From positions 1-9,711 of the forward strand of contig LUCD01000046.1 in the NCBI GenBank assembly GCA_001593925.1: a stretch of 9,711 nucleotides of DNA. The letters run 5' to 3'. The translations under genes were made by a program, and so were the position numbers. Source of the stretch: Candidatus Bathyarchaeota archaeon B26-1 (GTDB lineage Archaea; Thermoproteota; Bathyarchaeia; Bathyarchaeales; B26-1). The notes beneath the pieces were generated by a model. The model had not been told where the DNA came from. It did no database searches and saw only the letters and a program-made list of their open reading frames with translations. Shown here one piece after another: positions 5,526-9,711 of the stretch. Position 1 is the first letter of the stretch. Each line of letters starts with the position of its first letter.

Positions 5526-7469
5526 ATGCTGATCCGAGAGATTATTCTGGAGAGCTTCATGAGCTACGACTACGCTAGGATACCGTTAAAGCCAGGTGTA
5601 AACATAGTCTGCGGACCGAATGGCTCCGGCAAGTCATCCATACTCCTCGGAATCTCGGTTGCTCTAGGCCAGTCCTACACCGAACGTTCGAAGAGGCTGA
5701 GCGACCTCATCCGCTGGGGCAGAGAGATGGGGAGAGTTACCCTCGTTCTGGACAACTCTAGGAGGGGTGGACGCCGCCCTGTCCCGAAGATCAAGAAGGA
5801 CGAGATATTGCTGACTAGGGTTCTGAGGAGGGACGGCCGATACTGGTTCGAGCTCGACAACAGGCCGGTCAACAGGAGCGACGTTTTGAGGTTGCTCTCC
5901 CGCTTCGGAGTCGACCCCGACAACATGCTCATAATCATGCACCAGAACATGGCTGAACAGTTCGTCGTCCTCCCGCCCCAAGAGAAACTGAAGATGGTTG
6001 AGGCGGCCGTAGGCCTCGAACCCTACAGGAGACACGTCCTAGAAGCAAAGAGAAAGCTGAGCAGGATCATGAGCCAAGAAGAGTCCATAAACAAGCTCTT
6101 AGAATCCGCCGAGCAGACCCTAAACTACTGGCGTGAGCAGTATGACCGTTACCAGCAGAAGAAACAGCTCCTAATGAAGAGGAGGTTCCTAGAACGTGAG
6201 CTCGCTTGGGCCAAGGTTGCGAGGAAGGAGGAGACGATCAACGAGCTCGAGGCCGAGATTCGTAGATTAAAGTACACAATCGAAGAGATCGACGGGAAGG
6301 TAGCCTCCTCGGAAGGCCGGGTGAAGAGCCTCCAAGAAACCCTCCAACTGAAGAGATCAGCCCTACGTGAGGCCTTTGAGGAGAGGGTGAGGATTGAAGG
6401 AGAGAAGGCCCGTCAAGAGGCAAGAGCCTCGCTGGCCAAGGAGATACTTGACGACCTAAACCGGCTGATAACCGAACGGGGGGACGCCTCGAAGATCCTC
6501 CGCGAGCCCATAACAAGTTTTCTCACACCTAGAATAGAGAACCTTAAGGCCGTCATAGACCTCTCAGCCTCTAGGGCCGCGGAGCTCACATCCCGCGTTG
6601 ATGGCATCAAAAGACGTTTAGAGAGCCTGAACCGTGAGGTGGACGGCCTCTCCGAGGAGATTCTCGAGGAGAGGGTTAACTTGGCTCTCCTCCGCTACCG
6701 GAGGGGAGACGCGGCGAGAAGCCTGAACGACCTAGAGAGAAGCCTCAACCGTTCTCTTAAAGAGTTGGAGGCTGAGGTCTCGAGGGCCGCGGAGATCGGC
6801 CCGAGGATAGCGGCTGTTAGGAGCGTGGAAGAGATACTCGACGAGATGAGGGTTACCGACGGCAGGATCGCCGCGTTGGCCGACGTCTCCGAGGATGTGG
6901 AACGGATGTACGAGTCTTACTCCAAGCTCTACCTAGAACTCAAGGAGAAGAGCAGGATGGTCGCTGAGAACCGCGAGAAGGCCTTAAAGGAGGTTAAGGC
7001 CCGAATGGACGCTTGGAGAACGGTGATCAGGAGGCTTATAGAGCAGGTGGACGCGGAGTACAGGAGGATACTTTCCTACGCGGACGCCGTCGGCTCCGTC
7101 CGCTTCCTGAACGAGCATGATATAGAGGCGGCTGGGATCGAGATACTTGTCGGATTTAAGGGCGCTGACCCTGTTCCGCTGAACGCTTACACCCAGAGCG
7201 GGGGAGAGAGGAGCACGGCGACCATGGCGTTCCTCCTGGCACTACAACAGCACGTTAAGTCGCCGTTCAGAGCCATCGACGAGTACGACATACACATGGA
7301 CCCGCGGAACAGAGAGATTATGGCGAACCTCCTAATCTCTTCTCTTGAGGGGCAAGGCGTCCAATACCTCGCCATAACCCCGAACCAAATATATTTTGAG
7401 GGGCGAGACGTCCACATAATCACGGTTCAGAACGTCGGGGGATCATCCATAATAAAGGAGTCTCTCTGA
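5526..7469 (+). CDS. Compact Smc5/6-like SMC ATPase
   Basis: This is an SMC-family ATPase of 647 residues. The N-terminal half-head has Walker A GPNGSGKS (30-37), an RLSDLIRWGREMGRVTLVLDN-type stretch around 57-77 resembling the Smc5/6 region after Walker A, and a Q-loop HQNMAEQF (139-146). The C-terminal half-head has the signature QSGGERS (557-563), Walker B FRAIDEYDIHMDPRN (581-595; Asp585, Glu586) and ITPNQ (617-621), where canonical Smc has a His switch. DEYDIHMDPRN and ITP-x are characteristic of eukaryotic Smc6/Smc5 (compare DEFDVYMD and DEINQGMD). Charged, heptad-like coiled coil spans about 170-310 and 345-515, joined by a short non-helical piece near 318-338; a hinge of about 120 residues is not evident. 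The only cysteine is Cys29, so there is no Rad50 zinc hook. Full-length SMCs are about 1,100-1,200 residues. The stop overlaps the next gene (TGATG). The likely role is DNA tethering or loop formation, or repair, as a homodimer. A relation to crenarchaeal coalescin or Rad50-like proteins is an alternative. Confidence 0.85.
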   Translation: MLIREIILESFMSYDYARIPLKPGVNIVCGPNGSGKSSILLGISVALGQSYTERSKRLSDLIRWGREMGRVTLVLDNSRRGGRRPVPKIKKDEILLTRVLRRDGRYWFELDNRPVNRSDVLRLLSRFGVDPDNMLIIMHQNMAEQFVVLPPQEKLKMVEAAVGLEPYRRHVLEAKRKLSRIMSQEESINKLLESAEQTLNYWREQYDRYQQKKQLLMKRRFLERELAWAKVARKEETINELEAEIRRLKYTIEEIDGKVASSEGRVKSLQETLQLKRSALREAFEERVRIEGEKARQEARASLAKEILDDLNRLITERGDASKILREPITSFLTPRIENLKAVIDLSASRAAELTSRVDGIKRRLESLNREVDGLSEEILEERVNLALLRYRRGDAARSLNDLERSLNRSLKELEAEVSRAAEIGPRIAAVRSVEEILDEMRVTDGRIAALADVSEDVERMYESYSKLYLELKEKSRMVAENREKALKEVKARMDAWRTVIRRLIEQVDAEYRRILSYADAVGSVRFLNEHDIEAAGIEILVGFKGADPVPLNAYTQSGGERSTATMAFLLALQQHVKSPFRAIDEYDIHMDPRNREIMANLLISSLEGQGVQYLAITPNQIYFEGRDVHIITVQNVGGSSIIKESL

Positions 7470-8314
7470 TGCCGCGCGGGAAGAGGAAGGTCGGTAGAGA
7501 AGACCTCCAAGGGATAATAGAGCTCTGCAGGTCCGTCCGAAGCAGAGGCTTGAACCCTTTCCTAGTCGACGTAGACGACCTCGTCGCCGTACTGAGAAAG
7601 TACTTCTCTGAATGGGACGCTCCTGAAGACCTCTGCCTCGACGCGGAAGCCCTGAATGAGATAGCATCCATAATAAAGTTGCAGAGCGAATGGGTTAAAC
7701 GTAGGTCCACCTCGCTCTATACGGACCCCTTCCTCTTAGAGGAGAAACTTCGCAGCTTAAGTAACGAGAAAACAGCTAAGGTTTTCCTCCAAGCTTGGCA
7801 TCCCATCGCGGAGCTGGAGCAGCTCTCGATCCGAAGCTTAGAGGAGGCTCTCAGGTACTGGGAAGACCTGTTACCGTTGGATGAGCGGATGTTGAGGGAG
7901 AGGGCCTCCAAAGTAGAGCCCGGAACGGTAACGCGTGAAGAGCTTGTTAAGTCGGGTATCCTTGCTGAGGAGGCCTTCTTGGAGGAGATGAGGTCTCTCT
8001 GGAGGGAACTGAAGGAGAAGACTGGCATGGACGGGAGGATACGGTACTGGGACTTTATAGGTTCACAGAGCTATGAAGAGAGCGTTAGGAGGGCCTACCT
8101 AACGAGTTTCCTCGTCACATACGGGTACGCGACGATGGAGATATACCCGTTAGAGGATGAGATTTTCCTCAAGCCGTTGAAGGAGCCTCCGCTCCAGATT
8201 GGGCGGGAGACTCTGAGATGGGAGAAGAGGAAGGAGCAGCTCTTCTCCATACCTGTACCGATAAGCTACGAGGAGTGGGTGGAGTGGAGAAGCAGGAGGC
8301 GCCGAGAAGGCTGA
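7469..8314 (+). CDS. ScpA/Nse4-like kleisin, partner of the Smc-like ATPase
   Basis: This 281-residue protein is probably the kleisin that bridges the two Smc heads. The N-terminal part follows the ScpA pattern: a helix DLQGIIELCRSVRSRG, then LNPFLVDVDDLVAVLRKYF (28-46; compare ScpA INPWDIDIVEL...), then a helix LDAEALNEIASIIKLQSEW (57-75; compare the ScpA helix ending in LLLRMKSE). The middle (about 95-150) is helical and would be the KITE-binding linker. The C-terminal part (about 185-236), IRYWDFIGSQSYEESVRRAY then LTSFLVTYGYATMEIY, follows the ScpA winged helix (phe-x-x-hydrophobic-hydrophobic, two helices, then a beta wing), here extended by about 45 charged residues. Its ATG overlaps the Smc stop as TGATG, with Shine-Dalgarno AAAGGAG at 7454-7460, so translation is coupled. 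The identification is from pattern matching by eye; similarity is distant. I have not assigned a gene symbol. Confidence 0.65.
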   Translation: MPRGKRKVGREDLQGIIELCRSVRSRGLNPFLVDVDDLVAVLRKYFSEWDAPEDLCLDAEALNEIASIIKLQSEWVKRRSTSLYTDPFLLEEKLRSLSNEKTAKVFLQAWHPIAELEQLSIRSLEEALRYWEDLLPLDERMLRERASKVEPGTVTREELVKSGILAEEAFLEEMRSLWRELKEKTGMDGRIRYWDFIGSQSYEESVRRAYLTSFLVTYGYATMEIYPLEDEIFLKPLKEPPLQIGRETLRWEKRKEQLFSIPVPISYEEWVEWRSRRRREG

Positions 8315-8340
8315 GGGGGAGAAGAAAGGCCTACTACACC

Positions 8341-8958
8341 ATGAAGATGAGGAGGGCGGTCCATCTCCTACTCTTCAAGCGCCACTCGAAGCCCGGAGCC
8401 AAAGGCTGGGAGCTCAGGAGGAGCCTAGGCCCGGACTACATGAAGGTCCTAAAGGTCTTAGACGACTATCTGGAGAAGCTCGACCTGAAGGTCAACGTCG
8501 TCTTCGAGGAGGGGACGGGCAAGGAAGCCCCTGAAAACCCAACTCCAGAGCAGCTCAATAGAGCCCGCTTCTACATAACTTTGAGGGGAACCCTGACGCC
8601 TAGTGAGACTAAGCTCTTAGGGTGGAGAATCGACGACATAGCGGCTCTAGCCATAACGATCTCATACATAATCTCTAAGGACGGTAAGGCTCCCCGCAAG
8701 GAGGTTGAAGACCTGCTGAAAGTTAAGTTGCCGGGGTGGAGAACGGAGACGAACCTCAACAGGTTCATCCGGTACGGCTACATAGGTGAAGACGAGAACG
8801 GCCAACTCTACCTTGATTGGAGAACCCGAGCTGAAGTCGACACAAGGAAGCTCATAGACCTCCTCCTAAGGACCGAGGTGGAAGAAGGCTCCTTGAACAG
8901 GTACGGTCGGTCTGTGGGCTCCATGAAAGCGGATGACAAAGGAGGAAGAACAGGATGA
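8341..8958 (+). CDS. KITE-family tandem winged-helix protein resembling Nse3/MAGE
   Basis: This 205-residue protein is likely the KITE subunit that binds the kleisin linker in Smc complexes (ScpB in Smc-ScpAB, Nse1/Nse3 in Smc5/6). The first winged helix is about 1-82: MKMRRAVHLLLFKRHSKPG, then KGWELRRSLGPDYMKVLKVL, then a strand ending RARFYITLRG. The second is about 95-165: helix IDDIAALAITISYIISKDGK, helix APRKEVEDLL, NLNRFIRYGYIGEDENG, and strand LYLDWRTRAEVDTRKLIDLLL. The last strand-helix unit resembles the MAGE/Nse3 ending (hydrophobic-x-WGxRA-x-x-E-T-x-K-x-x-hydrophobic-L). The tail 180-205 is low-complexity and charged. The ATG is preferred over upstream GTG codons (8275, 8284) inside the kleisin gene because MKMRRAVHLL begins the first helix; AAAGG at 8325-8329 is a modest Shine-Dalgarno. 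It starts 26 bases after the kleisin stop and overlaps the deacylase gene as ATGA. Confidence 0.6.
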   Translation: MKMRRAVHLLLFKRHSKPGAKGWELRRSLGPDYMKVLKVLDDYLEKLDLKVNVVFEEGTGKEAPENPTPEQLNRARFYITLRGTLTPSETKLLGWRIDDIAALAITISYIISKDGKAPRKEVEDLLKVKLPGWRTETNLNRFIRYGYIGEDENGQLYLDWRTRAEVDTRKLIDLLLRTEVEEGSLNRYGRSVGSMKADDKGGRTG

Positions 8959-9422
8959 ACCCCTCAGACTTGGAAGAATATCTAAAGAAGAACAGGGTCT
9001 GGTACAGGTTCATCCATAAACCCGAGACCGTTCACACGGCCGACGCAGCTAAGGTTGCAGGCGTGGAGATAGGGAGGTTAACCAAGAACCTGGTCTCCGA
9101 GACCGATGGGGGCGAGTTCGTCCTCCTAATTGTGCCCGGAGACCGCAGGGTAAACCTCAAAGCCGCGGCTAGAGCCTTGGGCGTTCGGAGGGTCAGGCTC
9201 GTCTCCTTCGAGAGGGCTGGGGAGATAAGCGGATACCCTCCAGGTGGAACGCCTTCCATCGGGCATAAGACCCCTATGAAAACGGTTATCGACAAGTCTC
9301 TCCTAAAGTATGAGACGATCTACTGTGGAGGGGGAAGCAGGGATAGGCTTCTCGAGCTGAGAACCAAGGACGTCTTGAGGCTGAGCAGGGCTGTGGTCGC
9401 GGAGATATCTAAGAGCGTGTAG
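8955..9422 (+). CDS. YbaK/ProX-family aminoacyl-tRNA deacylase
   Basis: This 155-residue protein belongs to the YbaK/EbsC/ProX (prolyl-tRNA synthetase INS) family, cytoplasmic enzymes that hydrolyse mischarged aminoacyl-tRNAs such as Cys-tRNA(Pro) or Ala-tRNA(Pro). Family marks are HTADAAKVAGVEIGRLTKNL (27-46) with the key Lys44, LLIVPGDRRVNLKAAARALG (57-76), ISGYPPGGTPSIGHKTPM (91-108), IDKSLLKY and the glycine run CGGGSRDRLLEL (124-135). Length is normal. Start ATG overlaps the KITE stop (ATGA), and GGAGG at 8941-8945 is a strong, well-placed Shine-Dalgarno, so this is the fourth gene of the operon. Which tRNA it edits cannot be told from sequence. No functional tie to the Smc module is apparent; operon sharing may be incidental. 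Confidence 0.9.
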   Translation: MNPSDLEEYLKKNRVWYRFIHKPETVHTADAAKVAGVEIGRLTKNLVSETDGGEFVLLIVPGDRRVNLKAAARALGVRRVRLVSFERAGEISGYPPGGTPSIGHKTPMKTVIDKSLLKYETIYCGGGSRDRLLELRTKDVLRLSRAVVAEISKSV

Positions 9423-9491
9423 GCTGGCTTCGGAACTTGGCTCCAGCTCCACGGAAAAGCTGATTAGGAACTTCCATCCTCAAGTAGAAGA

Positions 9492-9520
9492 TGTTAAGTT
9501 TCCGTCTGAGTGGTTAGGGT
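9492..9520 (+). promoter_or_regulatory. Probable leaderless promoter of the PRC-barrel gene
   Basis: TTAAGTTT (9494-9501) is a TATA-like stretch centred about 23 bases before the ATG at 9521. There is no clear Shine-Dalgarno directly before that ATG, only TTAGGGT. This spacing fits an archaeal leaderless transcript. The gap from 9423 to 9491 holds only a weak 5-bp GCTGG/CCAGC pair after the deacylase stop. Confidence 0.35.
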
Positions 9521-9711
9521 ATGCTCTACTCCGAGGAGGAGCTCGCCGGAGCCATAGTCGTCGACTCGGAGGGCTACGTCTCCGGCATAATGAGCAGTCT
9601 GAAGATGACTGAAGAGAACATCTTCCTCGTCGTTAAAGGTAGGAAGGGTAAGGAAGTCGTCCTCCCTTGGGACATGATCAAACACGCCAACGTCACAGCG
9701 TTAGGTAAATG
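9521..9711 (+). CDS. PRC-barrel domain protein, 3' end beyond the window
   Basis: The frame is open from ATG 9521 to the window end (63 complete codons). It begins MLYSEEELAGAIVVDSEGYV and continues SGIMSSLKMTEENIFLVVKG, then GKEVVLPWDMIKHANVTALG. The pattern L-x-G-x-hydrophobic-V-D-x-E-G-x-x-x-G, followed by a beta strand and a second half ending in V-L-P-hydrophobic-x-x-I, is that of small archaeal PRC-barrel proteins, usually about 75-90 residues. These beta-barrel domains also occur in RimM, CdvA and photosynthetic reaction centre H subunits; the free-standing archaeal ones have no settled function. The start is supported by the family-like N-terminus and the TATA-like box upstream. It is on the same strand as the Smc operon but has its own gap of 98 bases. 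Confidence 0.75.
   Translation, partial: MLYSEEELAGAIVVDSEGYVSGIMSSLKMTEENIFLVVKGRKGKEVVLPWDMIKHANVTALGK

Noticed and set aside
5526..7469. The ATPase as Rad50/SbcC
   Set aside because: There is no CxxC zinc hook (only one cysteine in the protein), no Mre11 gene nearby, and Walker B and ITP motifs look like Smc5/6.
8218..8340. An N-terminal extension of 41 residues for the KITE protein from an ATG at 8218
   Set aside because: It would overlap the kleisin gene by about 97 bases in another frame and adds a low-quality Gly/Arg-rich segment; the ATG at 8341 fits the first predicted helix.
9423..9447. GCTGG/CCAGC hairpin after the deacylase stop as a terminator
   Set aside because: It has only five base pairs with a 15-base loop and no T-run.

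Overview
The window looks like archaeal chromosome, most likely from a thermophilic member of the TACK/Thermoproteota side. This rests on an archaeal-type Elp3, TATA-like boxes in place of -35/-10 promoters, apparently leaderless genes, strong use of AGG/AGA arginine codons, a small PRC-barrel protein, and an archaeal-style Smc-kleisin-KITE cluster. Genus or class cannot be assigned from sequence alone. No tRNA, rRNA, CRISPR array, insertion sequence or phage gene is visible, and no gap between called genes exceeds about 165 bases.

Layout from left to right. At the left edge an unassigned minus-strand reading frame runs off the window. Next, also on the minus strand, is a ribulose-phosphate 3-epimerase gene split by one frameshift that a single missing base in a T-run would explain. 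A 165-base divergent promoter region separates it from a complete plus-strand elp3 gene (tRNA wobble-uridine modification). elp3 converges on ilvD (branched-chain amino acid synthesis, minus strand), with a stem-loop between them. ilvD is divergent from moaA (molybdenum/tungsten cofactor synthesis).

After moaA, and behind its own TATA-like box, comes the most interesting part: a tightly coupled plus-strand operon at 5526-9422. It encodes a compact Smc5/6-like ATPase of 647 residues, a 281-residue protein that reads as a ScpA/Nse4-type kleisin, and a 205-residue protein that reads as a tandem winged-helix KITE subunit resembling Nse3/MAGE. The Smc and kleisin genes overlap as TGATG. The last gene of the operon, a YbaK/ProX-type aminoacyl-tRNA deacylase, overlaps the KITE gene as ATGA. 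A PRC-barrel gene starts behind a probable leaderless promoter and runs off the right edge.

Together the three middle genes have the composition of a minimal Smc complex (ATPase + kleisin + KITE), but with Smc5/6-like rather than canonical Smc-ScpAB features. The coiled-coil arm is much shortened, with no recognisable hinge domain and no zinc hook. The remaining genes are ordinary housekeeping functions.
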